Notes under the pieces: model-generated
What the model saw: only the letters and a program-made list of their open reading frames with translations
What the model was told of the DNA's origin: nothing
The model's database searches: none
Made by a program: the position numbers and the translations under genes
Shown here: positions 49,835 through 60,818 of the stretch, in pieces
Layout of the letters: each line of letters opens with the position of its first letter
How positions within the stretch are numbered: the stretch's first letter is position 1
DNA from: Kitasatospora paranensis
GTDB lineage: Bacteria > Actinomycetota > Actinomycetes > Streptomycetales > Streptomycetaceae
DNA length: 64,000 nucleotides
Assembly (NCBI RefSeq): GCF_039544005.1
Contig: NZ_BAABKV010000001.1
Coordinates: 2,728,001-2,792,000 of the forward strand
Direction of reading: 5' to 3'

Positions 49835-51426
49835 TCAGGCCTCGGCGGGGTGCGGCTGGCGTTCGGCCTCGGCCGGGGCTCCGGGGCGGGCCGCCGGGGC
49901 CTTCCCCGGGAGCAGCAGCAGGGCGAGGACGACGCCGACGACGGTGATGCCGGCGGAGAGTCCGGCGACCACGTGCATGGCGTGCACGAAGGCGTCCTGG
50001 GCCGGGGCGACCAGGCCCTGGGCGTGCGTCCGGTCGGCGATGGCGAGGGTGGCCTCCAGGGACTCGCCCGCCTTGTCGCGCAGGCCCGGGGGCAGCTGGG
50101 CGAGCTGGTCGCTCATGCCGTTGCGGTAGACGGTGGAGAGCACCGCGCCGAGGACGGCGACGCCGAGGAGCCGCCGACCTGGCGGAAGGTGTTGTTGATG
50201 GCGGAGCCGGCGCCGGCCTTCTCGCGGGGCAGCGAGCCCATGATGGCGACGGTGACGGGCGGCATCACGTGGGCCATGCCGGCGCCCATGACGAATCCGA
50301 TGACGACCAGCACCCAGATGGGGGTGGTGGTGCCGAGCAGCAGGTAGCCGAGGAAGCCGAGGACGATGAGGGTCATGCCGCCGGCGCAGGTGGCGCGGAT
50401 GCCGAAGCGGTCGACGACGAGGCGGGCGCGCGGGGCGAAGGCCATCTGGGCGGCGGCGAGCGGCAGCATCAGCACGCCGGACTGCAGGGCGCTGTAGCCG
50501 CGGACGCTCTGGGTGTAGAAGACGCCGAAGAAGGAGACGCCCATCAGCGCGAAGAAGACCACGCCGATGACCACCACGGAGGCGGAGAAGACCTTGTTGC
50601 GGAACCAGGTGACGTCCAGCGCGGGGTGCGAGGTGCGCCGTTCGAACAGGACGAAGGCGGCGAGGGCGATCACGCCGACGACGATCGGGACGAGGGCGTC
50701 GGCGGCGAAGAAGTCGGCGAGCTCGCCGCCCTTGATGATGCCGTAGATCAGCGCGACCAGGCCGATGATGGACAGCAGCACGCCGACGGGGTCGAGCTTG
50801 CCGGGCCGGGGGTCGCGGGAGTTGGGCACCAGCACGCTCATCGCGACCAGGGCGACGAGCACGATCGGGACGTTGACCAGGAAGACCGAGCCCCACCAGA
50901 AGTGCTCGATGAGCAGGCCGCCGGTGATCGGGCCGATGGCGATGGCGAGGCCGACGGCGCCGGCCCAGATGCCGATCGCCTTGGGCTGCTCGTGCCGCTC
51001 GAAGACGTTCATGATGATGGCCAGGGTGGCCGGCATCACGAAGGCGCCGCCGAGGCCCATCACCGCACGGAAGGTGATCAGCTGGCCGGGGCTGCTCGCC
51101 ATGGCGGAGAGCAGCGAGCCGAGCCCGAAGACGAACATGCCGCCGAGCAGGGTCCACTTGCGGCCGAGCCGGTCGCCGAGGAGTCCGGCGGTGAAGAGCA
51201 GACCGGCGAAGACCAGCGTGTAGGAGTTGATCGCCCATTCCAGGTCGCTCTGGCTCGCGCCGAGACCGGTGGGGGCGGGCTGGGCGATGGTCTTCATCGC
51301 CACGTTGAGGATCGAGTTGTCGAGGACGACCACGAGCAGGGCGAGGATCAGCGTCCCCAGGATCGCCCAGCGGCGGCGGTGGATGGCCTCTGGTATGCGC
51401 GGTGGCGCGGTGGCGGTGTCGGTCAT
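49835..51426 (-). CDS. DHA2-family MFS drug exporter, frameshifted
   Basis: A proton-coupled multidrug exporter with 14 TM helices, about 530 residues when repaired. It has the DHA2 motifs [14 protein letters not shown] (motif D1-like), [15 protein letters not shown] (motif A) and [18 protein letters not shown] (motif C). The frame breaks at 50167-50168. One added C on the coding strand gives [20 protein letters not shown] and a normal C-terminal half ending QPHPAEA. The ATG at 51426 begins [19 protein letters not shown]. The TetR gene follows it. The substrate is unknown. Confidence 0.9.
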
Positions 51427-51516
51427 GGTGCGGATCCCCGTCCGTACGAGTGGGCTGTGCGGACTTACGAGTCGGCGTCGTCTCGTAACCCTTTCGGACC
51501 AGAGTAGCGCCTCTTT

Positions 51517-51539
51517 CGATACGAGACGGACCCGTATCG
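51517..51539. promoter_or_regulatory. probable TetR operator
   Basis: CGATACG (51517-51523) and CGTATCG (51533-51539) form a perfect 7-bp inverted repeat with a 9-bp spacer, about 90 bp before the MFS start and 137 bp before panB. The neighbouring sequence repeats parts of the motif (CGTACGAG at 51442, CGTCTCGTAA at 51478). This is the expected location for a site bound by the TetR protein encoded downstream. Confidence 0.6.
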
Positions 51540-51675
51540 TAAAGCCTCGGCAAAGCCCCGGCGAACAACGCGGCACCCCGGGCCTTTGCGCCGTGGCGGC
51601 GGCGTGCAAGCATGGGAGCAGATCCGGGGACGCCGCAGGGCGCCACGAGACGTCAACCCTTCAGGAGTCTGTTCG

Positions 51676-52560
51676 ATGAACGCTTCTCCGCTTCAGCCTG
51701 CCCAGGCGCAGAACACGGTCCAGAGCCAGGAAGGCGCCGTGCTGTACGGCGGCATCACCAACCGGCGCGTGACCGTCCGCGACCTGGCCAAGGCCAAGCA
51801 GCACGGCGAGCGCTGGGCCATGCTCACCGCGTACGACGCGCTCACCGCCGGCGTCTTCGACGAGGCGGGCATCCCCGTCCTGCTCGTCGGCGACTCGGCG
51901 GGCAACTGCCACCTCGGCTACGAGACCACCGTGCCCGTGACCATGGACCAGATGGTGATGCTCTCCGCAGCCGTCGTCCGCGGCACCAAGCGCGCCCTGG
52001 TCGTCGCCGACCTCCCCTTCGGCTCCTACCAGGAGTCCTCCGCGCAGGCCATGCACAACGCGGCCCGGCTGCTGAAGGAGGCCGGCGTCCAGGCGGTCAA
52101 GCTGGAGGGCGGCGAGCGCAGCGCCCGCTCCATCGAGCTGCTGGTCGAGGCCGGCATCCCGGTCATGGCCCACATCGGGCTCACCCCGCAGTCGGTGCAC
52201 GCGTTCGGCGGCTACCCCGTCCAGGGGCGCGGCGACGAGGCGGCCCACCGGCTGCTGCGTGACGCCAAGGCAGTCCAGCAGGCGGGCGCCTTCGCGGTCG
52301 TCCTGGAGGCCGTCCCGGCCGACCTCGCCGCGCAGGTCACCGAGCAGCTCGCCATCCCGACCGTCGGCATCGGCGCCGGTGTCGGCACCGACGCCCAGGT
52401 GCTGGTCTGGACGGACTTCGCCGGGATGACCGCCGGCCGCGTCCCGAAGTTCGTCAAGCAGTACGCCGACCTGCGCACCGTCCTCGGCGGCGCGGCCCGT
52501 GAGTTCGCGGCCGATGTCGCGTCCGGCGCCTTCCCGGCGGCGGAGCACAGCTTCAGCTGA
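51676..52560 (+). CDS. panB: 3-methyl-2-oxobutanoate hydroxymethyltransferase
   Basis: A 294-residue enzyme making ketopantoate from alpha-ketoisovalerate and methylene-tetrahydrofolate, the first committed step of pantothenate and CoA synthesis. The Mg-binding and active-site motifs are [38 protein letters not shown] (Lys/Glu) and the late [19 protein letters not shown]. The N-terminal extension of about 35 residues is usual in streptomycetes. The ATG has AGGAG 8 nt upstream. panC and panD are not adjacent. Confidence 0.97.
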   Translation: MNASPLQPAQAQNTVQSQEGAVLYGGITNRRVTVRDLAKAKQHGERWAMLTAYDALTAGVFDEAGIPVLLVGDSAGNCHLGYETTVPVTMDQMVMLSAAVVRGTKRALVVADLPFGSYQESSAQAMHNAARLLKEAGVQAVKLEGGERSARSIELLVEAGIPVMAHIGLTPQSVHAFGGYPVQGRGDEAAHRLLRDAKAVQQAGAFAVVLEAVPADLAAQVTEQLAIPTVGIGAGVGTDAQVLVWTDFAGMTAGRVPKFVKQYADLRTVLGGAAREFAADVASGAFPAAEHSFS

Positions 52561-52583
52561 CCGCACCCGCACCCCGCACCGGC

Positions 52584-52623
52584 GCCGAGGGCGCGTCCAC
52601 CGCACGGTGGGCGCGCCCTCGGC
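52584..52623 (+). terminator. terminator of panB
   Basis: A perfect 12-bp stem, GCCGAGGGCGCG / CGCGCCCTCGGC, starts 24 bp after the panB stop, with an inner CCACCG/CGGTGG hairpin. Confidence 0.85.
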
Positions 52624-52672
52624 ACGTCCGGCCGCCCGGGCCCGCCGACAGCGCGCCGACAGCGGCACCGGC

Positions 52673-52696
52673 CCGCTGTCAGCGGCCTGACAGCGG
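52673..52696. promoter_or_regulatory. 24-bp palindrome upstream of the ABC transporter
   Basis: CCGCTGTCAG (52673-52682) and CTGACAGCGG (52687-52696) are perfect 10-bp inverted repeats with a 4-bp centre, 31 bp before the ATPase start. Additional CCGACAGCG copies lie at 52644 and 52655, and GCGACAG at 52698, so GACAG half sites recur five times in about 60 bp. This looks like an operator array for a regulator of the transporter. The adjacent SARP is one candidate. Confidence 0.6.
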
Positions 52697-52726
52697 GGCG
52701 ACAGACGGGCCGGGCAGCCTGGGGGC

Positions 52727-53736
<1,010 letters not shown>

Positions 53737-53740
<4 letters not shown>

Positions 53741-54558
53741 CCACCGCCACCCTGACCCCGGGCACCGCCCCGGCCCACCTCGACGACCAGCGGATCGGCC
53801 TCTCCGGCCACCTGCGGCACGTCGGCGCGCTGACCCGCCGCAACCTGATGCGGATCAAGGCCGACCCCGAGTCGATGCTCGACGCCCTGCTGATCCCGAT
53901 CATCTTCACCGTGCTGTTCGTCTACGTGTTCGGCGGCGCGGTCTCCGGCAGCCAGCACGACTACATCCAGTACATGATCCCGGGTCTGCTCGGCACCACC
54001 GGCCTCAACCTGGCGATGGCCGTCGGCACCGGTCTCAACAGCGACTTCCAGTCCGGCGTGATGGACCGCTTCCGCACCCTGCCGATCGGCCGGGCCGCGG
54101 TGCTGCTCTCCAAGATCGTCGCCGAGACCTGCCGCGGGCTGGTCTCCTTCACCATCCTCATCGGCTTCTCGATGATCCTCGGGCTGGAGATCAAGACCGA
54201 CTTCCTGCACCTGCTGGCCGCCGTCGGCCTCTCGCTGCTCTTCGGCATGTCGATCGTCTGGATCTCCATGCTGCTCGGCATGTCGCTGCGCAGCGCCCAG
54301 GCCGTCCAGGGCGTCAGCATGCTGGTGATCATGCCGCTGCAGTTCGGCAGCTCGATCTTCGCCCCGACCACCACCATGCCGGGCTGGCTCCAGGCGTTCA
54401 CCAAGTACAACCCGCTGTCGGCACTGGCCGACGCCTGCCGCAGCCTCATCAACGGCGGCGCGCTCACCCACTCGGTGACCATCGTGGTCGTCTGGTCGGT
54501 GGCGATCACCGCGATCACCGCACCGCTGGCCGTCGCCCGCTTCCGCAAGCGGACCTGA
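53737..54558 (+). CDS. DrrB-type ABC transporter permease
   Basis: A 273-residue ABC-2 permease with six TM helices. It begins with a cytoplasmic stretch containing LTRRNLMRIKADPESMLDALLIPIIF and ends with the ALADACRSLINGG motif and a last TM. Together with the ATPase it forms an exporter of hydrophobic drugs or lipids; the substrate is unknown. Its ATG overlaps the ATPase stop (ATGA). It converges with the SARP gene with a 29-bp gap. Confidence 0.93.
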
Positions 54559-54587
54559 CCCGCGGTCACGGACGGCCGGGGGCCGGG

Positions 54588-57500
54588 TCAGAGGCTCCCG
54601 GCGGCGTTCAGGAGGGCGGTCGCCTCGGACACACCGAGGCGGCCGCCCTCCTCCGTTGCCGCCCGGTACTCCTCCTCGCCCAGCAAGCCGGTCAGGGCCC
54701 CGGCCAGCCGCTCCCGTTCCCGGGTCTCCATGAAGGAGCCGCGCGCGCCGTGCAGTCCGTCGTGGGCCCCCAGCAGCACCGCCGCCCGGCGGGCCGCGTC
54801 CGGCTCGCCCAGCAGTTCGGCGCAGGCCAGCAGCACGCCGGCGCCCGGGAGCAGCAGCATCACGGACATGTGCTCGGCGAAGACCGTCGCCGCACCCGGG
54901 ACCTCGCTCATCCGCCGCCGGCCGGACGCCAGCAGGTCCAGGCCGCGCCTCGGGTCGCCGGAACGGGCGACGACCCACCCCCGGATGCAGTCCACGATGC
55001 CGCGGAAGGCGCCGGGCAGGATCGGGCCCATCAGCTCCCGGCTCTCCTCCAGCCGGTCGAGTTCGTGCAGGGCGGCCGGGTGGTCGCCGCGCTGGGTGCT
55101 GATGTTGCAGAGCACCAGGCGGCCGTAGAGCACGGCGCCGTCCGTGCCGTGGTTGCCCAGGTTGACGGCCTCCACCGCCTCGCGGACCATCCGCTCGCCG
55201 GCCTCCTCGTCGAACTCGAAGAGCACCTCGCCGAGCCGGACCTCCAGCAGCGGCACCTCCTGCGAGGCCCCGAGCTCCCGGGCGATGTCGATGGCCCGCC
55301 GGTAGGCCTCGGCGGCGGCCCGGCCGTCGCCCTGGTGGGCGGCGTTCTCCGCCTGGGCCGACAGGGCCTCGGACATGCCCCAGCGGTCGCCGAGCCGGGT
55401 GAAGATGTCGAGCGCCTCGGCGCTGTCCGCGACGGCCTGCGGCAGGCTGCCCACCCAGTCGTTCAGCAGCCGCGACCGCAGCTGGAGGGCGAAGGCCAGG
55501 TCGAGCGGCCGGCCGTGCCGGCGGGCGCCGGCCACCGCGTCGTCCATCGTCAGCCGCATGCCGTCCATCTCCCCGGAGAGGAACACCGCGAACACCCGCA
55601 GCAGCGCCGGGAAGCGGTACGACTGCGGCAGGTCCGGGGTGTAGGCCGCCAGGACCCGGCGGGAGAGTTCGAGCGCGGCGGGCTCGCCCAGCATCGCCAT
55701 GTCGCCGGTGAACAGTGCGACCAGCCGGTGCAGGTGGAGCTGGCGGCGGCCCTCCTCCAGTACGGCGGGCGCCAGCGGCGGCGGGGTGTCCAGCGGCCCG
55801 CAGGCGAGCGGCACCGGCGCCGGGGCGTCGTCGGCGAACGGGTCGGGACCGAGGGCGCAGACCGCCTCGTAGCAGTCCCGCGCCTCCCGCCGGTAGTCGC
55901 GCAGGGACCAGAACCAGCTCATGCCGAGGGCCAGGACGAGCGCCTCCTGCTCGTCCCCGGCCTCGACGGCGGCGCGCGTCGCCGCCCGGATGTTCTCCTG
56001 CTCCCGGTCGAGGGCGGCGAGCCACTCCAGCTGTTCCGGCCCGTGCAGGCTGAGGTCGGCGACCCGGACGAGCTCGCGGAAGCAGCGGACGTGGCGCTCC
56101 TGGGCACCGTCGCCGCCCGACTCGGCGAGCCGCTCCACGGCGTACTCGTGGATGGTCTCCAGCATCCCGTAGCGCGGCTCGCCGCCGAGGTCGGCGATCA
56201 CCAGCGACTTGTCGACGAGGGAGAGCAACAGGTCGGCGACGTCCTCGCGGCGCACCTCCACGCCGTCGGCGGCGACCTGTTCGGCGGCCTCCAGCGTGCA
56301 GCCGCCGGCGAAGACCGACAGCCGCCGCAGCACGGCACGTTCGCGCTTGCCGAGCAGGTCCCAGCTCCAGTCGACGACGGCGCGCAGGGTCTGCTGGCGC
56401 GGCAGCAGGGTGCGTGACCCGGCGGTGAGCAGGCCGAAGCGGCTGTCCAGCCGGTCGGCGATCTGCCGCGGGGTCAGGCCGCGCAGCCGGGCGGCGGCCA
56501 GTTCGATGGCCAGCGGCAGACCGTCGAGCCGGCGGCAGATCTCCGCGCAGGCCTCCGGGTCGTCGGCGACGGTGAAGCCGGGCCGGGCGGCGGCGCCGCG
56601 TTCGGCGAGCAGCCGCAGGGCCACCGGGTCGGGCAGCGGTTCCACCGGCAGCACGCTCTCGCCGGGGACACCGAGCGGTTCGCGGCTGGTGGCGAGGACG
56701 GTCAGCTGCGGGCACTCGGCGAGCAGCCGGTCGGCGAGGTCGGCGGCGGCCTGGACGAGGTGTTCGCAGTTGTCGAGGACGAGCAGCATCCGGCGGGGTG
56801 CGCAGTGCTCGACGAGCCGGCGGGCGGGGTCGCTGCGGCGGCTGTCGATCACCTCGGCGACCGCGCTGCCGGTGTGCAGGACGGTCTCGCGGAGCCCGAG
56901 AGCGGCCGCGGCGGCGTCCGGCACCGCGGCCGGGTCCTCCAGCGGGGCGAGTTCGACCATCCAGACGCCGTCCGGCCAGGTGCCGGACGCGAGTTCGGCG
57001 CGGCCGGCCTCCACGGACAGCCGGGTCTTGCCGGAGCCGCCGGGGCCGGTCAGGGTGGTCAACCGGCCTGCTCTGAGAGCGAGTTCGAGAGCTTCGAGGT
57101 CACTGTCGCGGCCGACGAAGCTGGTCAGCCGGGGCCGCAGGTTGCCCTGCGGCCTGGGCGACGGGGCCGGTACGGCGGCGGACGGGGCGGCCGGTGCGGC
57201 GGCGAACAGGGCGGCCGGGGCGGCCGGTACGGCGGCGAACAGGACGGCCGGTGCGGCGGCGGGCGACGGGGCCGGTGCGGCCGGCGGCGTCGGGGCAGGG
57301 TTCGCGGCCGGTTCCGGGGCCAGCAACTCGGCGTGCAGGGCGCGCAGTTCCGGCCCAGGGTCGGCGCCGAGCCGGTCGGCGAGGACGCGCCGCGCCCGGT
57401 CGTACTGCTGGAGGGCCTCGGCGGTGCGCCCCTCGGCGCGCAGGGAGCGGATCAGCAGCGCGTGCAACTGCTCGTCCAGCGGGCGGTGTTCGCACAGTTC

Positions 57501-58025
57501 GGCGAGTTCGGCGGTGAGTTCCGCGGCGCGGCCGAGCGCCAGGTCGGCGGTGATCCGGTGGCGGCGGGCCTCGTCGCGCCGGGCCTCCAGCCGGACGGCC
57601 GGGCCGGAGAGCTCCGGGAGGTCGGCGAGGGCCGGGCCGCGCCAGAGCGCGAGCGCGGCGTGCAGATGGTCGGCGGCCTGCCGGTGGTCGCCGTCGGCGA
57701 GCGTCCGGCGGCCTTCGGCGGCGAGCCGCTGGAACTCGCCGACGTCGGTCTGCCGGCCGGTCAGCCAGTAGCCGGCGGGGCCGGACCCGATCTCGTCCCG
57801 GCCGACGGTGCGCCGCAGCCGGCCGACCAGGGTCTGCAGCGCGGCGGCGGAGTCCTGGGGCGGTGCGTCGCCCCACACCTCGTCCACCAGCAGGTCGGCG
57901 GGGACGGGCCGGCCCTCGCGCAGCACGAGGGCGGCGAGCAGGGCCCGCAGCCGGGCACCGCCGAGCGGCACCGGGGTGCCGTCGTCGTGGTGGGCCGTGG
58001 TGGTTCCGAGGATGCCGTAGTGCAC
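54588..58025 (-). CDS. AfsR-like SARP/NB-ARC/TPR transcriptional regulator
   Basis: A 1145-residue regulator. The N-terminal OmpR-type DNA-binding region (about 1-90; LGGARLRALLAALVLREGRPV, LVDEVWGD) and BTAD domain (about 95-240) form the SARP module. An Ala/Pro-rich linker (about 240-300) is encoded by degenerate tandem repeats at 57176-57272. The ATPase module has the P-loop LTGPGGSGKTRL and LLVLDNCEH, then a winged-helix region (LPRQQTLRAVVDWSWDLL). TPR-like helices fill the rest to the C-terminus. Proteins of this plan activate secondary metabolism or transport genes. No biosynthetic cluster is adjacent, so the ABC exporter next door is the nearest possible target. The start is GTG at 58025. 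Confidence 0.9.
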   Translation of the reverse strand: MHYGILGTTTAHHDDGTPVPLGGARLRALLAALVLREGRPVPADLLVDEVWGDAPPQDSAAALQTLVGRLRRTVGRDEIGSGPAGYWLTGRQTDVGEFQRLAAEGRRTLADGDHRQAADHLHAALALWRGPALADLPELSGPAVRLEARRDEARRHRITADLALGRAAELTAELAELCEHRPLDEQLHALLIRSLRAEGRTAEALQQYDRARRVLADRLGADPGPELRALHAELLAPEPAANPAPTPPAAPAPSPAAAPAVLFAAVPAAPAALFAAAPAAPSAAVPAPSPRPQGNLRPRLTSFVGRDSDLEALELALRAGRLTTLTGPGGSGKTRLSVEAGRAELASGTWPDGVWMVELAPLEDPAAVPDAAAAALGLRETVLHTGSAVAEVIDSRRSDPARRLVEHCAPRRMLLVLDNCEHLVQAAADLADRLLAECPQLTVLATSREPLGVPGESVLPVEPLPDPVALRLLAERGAAARPGFTVADDPEACAEICRRLDGLPLAIELAAARLRGLTPRQIADRLDSRFGLLTAGSRTLLPRQQTLRAVVDWSWDLLGKRERAVLRRLSVFAGGCTLEAAEQVAADGVEVRREDVADLLLSLVDKSLVIADLGGEPRYGMLETIHEYAVERLAESGGDGAQERHVRCFRELVRVADLSLHGPEQLEWLAALDREQENIRAATRAAVEAGDEQEALVLALGMSWFWSLRDYRREARDCYEAVCALGPDPFADDAPAPVPLACGPLDTPPPLAPAVLEEGRRQLHLHRLVALFTGDMAMLGEPAALELSRRVLAAYTPDLPQSYRFPALLRVFAVFLSGEMDGMRLTMDDAVAGARRHGRPLDLAFALQLRSRLLNDWVGSLPQAVADSAEALDIFTRLGDRWGMSEALSAQAENAAHQGDGRAAAEAYRRAIDIARELGASQEVPLLEVRLGEVLFEFDEEAGERMVREAVEAVNLGNHGTDGAVLYGRLVLCNISTQRGDHPAALHELDRLEESRELMGPILPGAFRGIVDCIRGWVVARSGDPRRGLDLLASGRRRMSEVPGAATVFAEHMSVMLLLPGAGVLLACAELLGEPDAARRAAVLLGAHDGLHGARGSFMETRERERLAGALTGLLGEEEYRAATEEGGRLGVSEATALLNAAGSL
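57176..57272 (-). repeat. degenerate tandem repeat in the SARP linker
   Basis: Units containing GGTGCGGCGGCGAACAGG or GGTACGGCGGCGAACAGG alternate with GCGGCCGG spacers. They encode Ala/Val/Pro-rich repeats such as AAVPAAPAALFAAAPAAP in the interdomain linker. Length variation between strains is likely. Confidence 0.6.
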
Positions 58026-58233
58026 GGCACCATTCTGGTCGACGCGACGGCTCGCCCACGCACATATGTCCGGGCGGACGCGCGGCCGGAGTGCCGGGCG
58101 GGGCCACGGCCGGAGGAGCGGGCGGAACCGCGGACGGCCGCCACGCGTTCACTCCTGGTGGCTTGTCGTCGTCGCAGGCAGCCCGGCATGATCGTCCCCT
58201 GCCCCTCCCCGGCCGATTTCGGAGCTCCGCACC

Positions 58234-59046
58234 ATGACCTTCGCCACCACGCAGCGCCGCAGCGAGGAGAACCGGATCAGCCCGGTGTTCTGGGTGCTCC
58301 TCGCCACCCTCGGCACCTCGGGCTGGGCGGTGGCCAGCGGCTTCGGCAACGCCCGTTTCGGGGTCTTCCTGTTCGTGGTGGCCGGCTGGATGGTCTCGCT
58401 CTGCCTGCACGAGTACGCGCACGCCCGCACCGCGATGCACAGCGGCGACATCACGATCGGCACGAAGGGCTATCTGACCCTCAACCCGTTCAAGTACGCG
58501 CACACCCTGCTGAGCTTCGTCCTGCCGGTGATCTTCGTGATCATGGGCGGGATCGGCCTGCCCGGCGGCGCGGTCTACATCGAGCGGCACCGCATCCAGG
58601 GGCGGCTCAAGCACAGCCTGATCTCCGCGGCCGGTCCGCTGGTCAACGTGGTCTGCGGGATCGCCCTGCTGGTGCTGGTGAACTCCGGCGTGTTCGACGA
58701 CCCGTCCCTCCCGGCCCAGTACCAGGGCCACGACCTGGTGGTCTCGGCGTTCCCGTCCGCGCTCGGCTTCCTGGCGTTCCTCCAGGTCAGCGCCGCGCTG
58801 CTGAACCTGCTGCCGGTGCCCGGGCTGGACGGCTACGGCATCCTGGAGCCCTGGCTGTCGTACAAGGCCCGGCGCGCGGTGGCGCCGTTCGCGCCGTACG
58901 GCATGCTCGCGGTCTTCGTGATCTTCTGGCAGACCGGTGCCAGCCGGTGGTTCTCCGACCTGGTGTTCCGGATCATCCACCTGTTCGGGGTGTCCGACGC
59001 GTACCCGGTGGTCGGGCAGTTCCTGTTCCGGTTCTGGGAGAACTGA
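58234..59046 (+). CDS. site-2-protease-like M50 membrane metalloprotease
   Basis: A 270-residue polytopic protease with about six TM helices. The zinc motif is H59-E60-Y-A-H63 within the second helix, and the third-ligand motif is NLLPVPGLDGYGILEPWL near residue 195. M50 proteases cut TM segments, often to release membrane-bound transcription factors or anti-sigma factors. There is no PDZ or CBS domain. The ATG at 58234 is used. It is divergent from the SARP gene. The substrate is unknown. Confidence 0.9.
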   Translation: MTFATTQRRSEENRISPVFWVLLATLGTSGWAVASGFGNARFGVFLFVVAGWMVSLCLHEYAHARTAMHSGDITIGTKGYLTLNPFKYAHTLLSFVLPVIFVIMGGIGLPGGAVYIERHRIQGRLKHSLISAAGPLVNVVCGIALLVLVNSGVFDDPSLPAQYQGHDLVVSAFPSALGFLAFLQVSAALLNLLPVPGLDGYGILEPWLSYKARRAVAPFAPYGMLAVFVIFWQTGASRWFSDLVFRIIHLFGVSDAYPVVGQFLFRFWEN

Positions 59047-59075
59047 CCGCCGGGGCGCCGGGCCGCCCGCGCCGG

Positions 59076-59261
59076 TCAGGCCTGCTCGGCGCGGGCCCGC
59101 TCCAGCCGGTCCTTGCGGATGTAGAACCACGCGATGTTGGACGACACGCCCGCCATCAGCACCCACACGACCCCGAACCAGTTGCCCTCCACGAACGAGA
59201 CGACGGCAGCCGTCACCGCGAGCACGAGGACGATCGAGGCGAACAGGGCGTTGCGGGGCAT
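59076..59261 (-). CDS. small membrane protein, 61 residues
   Basis: Two predicted TM helices (about 5-23 and 28-47), then a charged tail RKDRLERARAEQA. The frame has normal codon bias, and an ATG is preceded by GAGG-type sequence. It converges on the M50 protease gene with a 29-bp gap. I do not recognise a named family. Confidence 0.65.
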   Translation of the reverse strand: MPRNALFASIVLVLAVTAAVVSFVEGNWFGVVWVLMAGVSSNIAWFYIRKDRLERARAEQA

Positions 59262-59345
59262 GGCGGGGGCTCCTCGGGACGGGGGCGGTCGCCGTCCATT
59301 GTCACCGACCGGCCCCCGCCCGCGGCCGGGGGCCGGTCGGCCCGG

Positions 59346-60046
59346 TCACACGTCGGTGATCCGCAGGCCCGCGTGCGCCTTGTAGCGGCGGTTCACCGAG
59401 ATCAGGTTCGCCACCAGCGACTCCACCTGATGGGCGTTGCGCAGCCGCCCGGCGAAGATCCCGCGCATGCCCGGGATCCGCGCCGCGAGCGCCTGCACGG
59501 CCTCGGTGGCGGCGCGGTCGTCGCCCAGCACCATCACGTCGGTGTCGATCTCCTCGACGGCCGCGTCCTGGAGCAGCACCGCCGACAGGTGGTGGAAGGC
59601 CGCGGTCACCCGCGAGTCCGGCAGCAGGGCGGCGGCCTGCTGGGCGGCACTGCCCTCCTCCGGCTTCAGGGCGTAGGCGCCCTGCTTGTCGAAGCCCAGC
59701 GGGTTGACGCAGTCCACGACGATCTTGCCGGCGAGTTCCGCGCGCAGGGCGGTGAGGGTCGCCGCGTGGCCGTCCCACGGCACCGCGACGATCACGATGT
59801 CGCTCTCCCGGGCGCACGCCGCGTTGTCCGCGCCGCGCACGCCCAGGCCCAGCTCGGCGGCGGCGGCCTCGGCCCGCTCGGCCGTCCGGGAGCCGATGAC
59901 CACCTGCTGTCCGGCCTTGGCCAGCCGGTAGGCCAGCCCGCGGCCCTGGTCGCCGGTACCGCCGAGGACACCGACGACGAGGGCGGACACGTCGAGGGGG
60001 CAGGGGCCGCCGCGGGGGCGGGATTCACCGATTCGGGTTGCGTCAT
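59346..60046 (-). CDS. npdG: NADPH-dependent F420 reductase, probably frameshifted
   Basis: A 230-residue-class enzyme moving hydride between NADPH and coenzyme F420. The Rossmann motif is VVGVLGGTGDQGRGLAYRL, followed by the NADP-binding IGSRTAERA, the family's VDCVNPLGFD, and the F420-side TAAFHHLSAVLL. In relatives an N-terminal extension precedes the GVLGG motif. Here the ATG at 60046 (TQPESVNPAPAAAPAP) joins it only if one C is added to the C5 run (59996-60000). An internal GTG next to DVSALVVG could give an intact 215-residue protein instead, so the frameshift is less certain than elsewhere. Confidence 0.9.
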
Positions 60047-60093
60047 GCCGAAGATCCTGCCAAAGCACGGCCCGCTGCTCCATTCTGGGCGGC

Positions 60094-60683
60094 ATGGACG
60101 CGGTGAGACTTTCCGCACTGAGCGCGTCGCTGGCCGGCACCGGCCTGCTGGACGTCACCCGGGCCTTCGGCGGTGCCCTGCACCGCTCGGTCACCCGGCG
60201 CGCCGCCGCAGACCTGCTGCTGGTCGGCACGGACGCGTACGAGCCGTGGCACCTGGCCGCGCACCTGGGCGACGAGGCGGCCCGGGCGGGCATCGGCGCG
60301 CTCGCCCCCGTGCTGCTGCGGCACCGGGTGGCGGCCGGCGCGCCGGCCCATCTCGCGCACGGGCTGCCCCGGCTGGCCGAGGCCCGGCGGGGGCGACGGT
60401 GCTGGTGGTGGCACCCGACCGGCCCGGCGACGCCCTGCTGGAGCGGGTCGACGACGCCCGGCGCGGGGGCGCGACGGTGCTCGCCCTGGACGCGGGGGAT
60501 CAGGAGCTCGGGTCCCTGGCGCACGAGCGGCTGGCCGTCCCGGTGGCCGGCGAGGGCCCGTTCGACCTCGTCCAGCACCTGGTGAGCGCGGCGGCGGCGA
60601 GCCCGGCCCGGCACCGGGGGCTGCGGGTCCGGCTGGCGCGGCTCGCCGGACAGCTGGCGGCCCCGCCGGTGCTCCGCTGGTGA
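60094..60683 (+). CDS. conserved hypothetical protein, frameshifted
   Basis: About 196 residues when repaired. The first part (residues 1-100) starts DAVRLSALSASLAGTGLLDV and has SVTRRAAADLLLVGTDAYEPWHLAAHL; the second has ATVLVVAPDRPGDALLERVDDARRGGATVLALD and HERLAVPV. The halves resemble a two-stranded Rossmann-like fold. The frame breaks in the G5 run at 60389-60393; one added G joins the parts. I recognise it only as a streptomycete gene found next to the F420 reductase. It is divergent from that gene with a 47-bp gap. Confidence 0.75.
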
Positions 60684-60818
60684 TCCGCCGGTCCTCCGCC
60701 GCCGGTGGGCCCCTGCCCGTCCCCCGGCGGTCCTGCGGCTGTGCGGGGAGCCGGCCGGATGCGGCGGCGGGCGAAAACCGGTTGCCGGGTGCCGGGGCCC
60801 CGCCGATGATGGCGCCCC

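Noticed and set aside
56760..60683. A 1307-codon open frame running through the SARP, M50 and F420 reductase region
   Set aside because: It crosses several well-supported genes in other frames and is low-complexity until 60390, where it merely picks up the second half of the frameshifted hypothetical gene.
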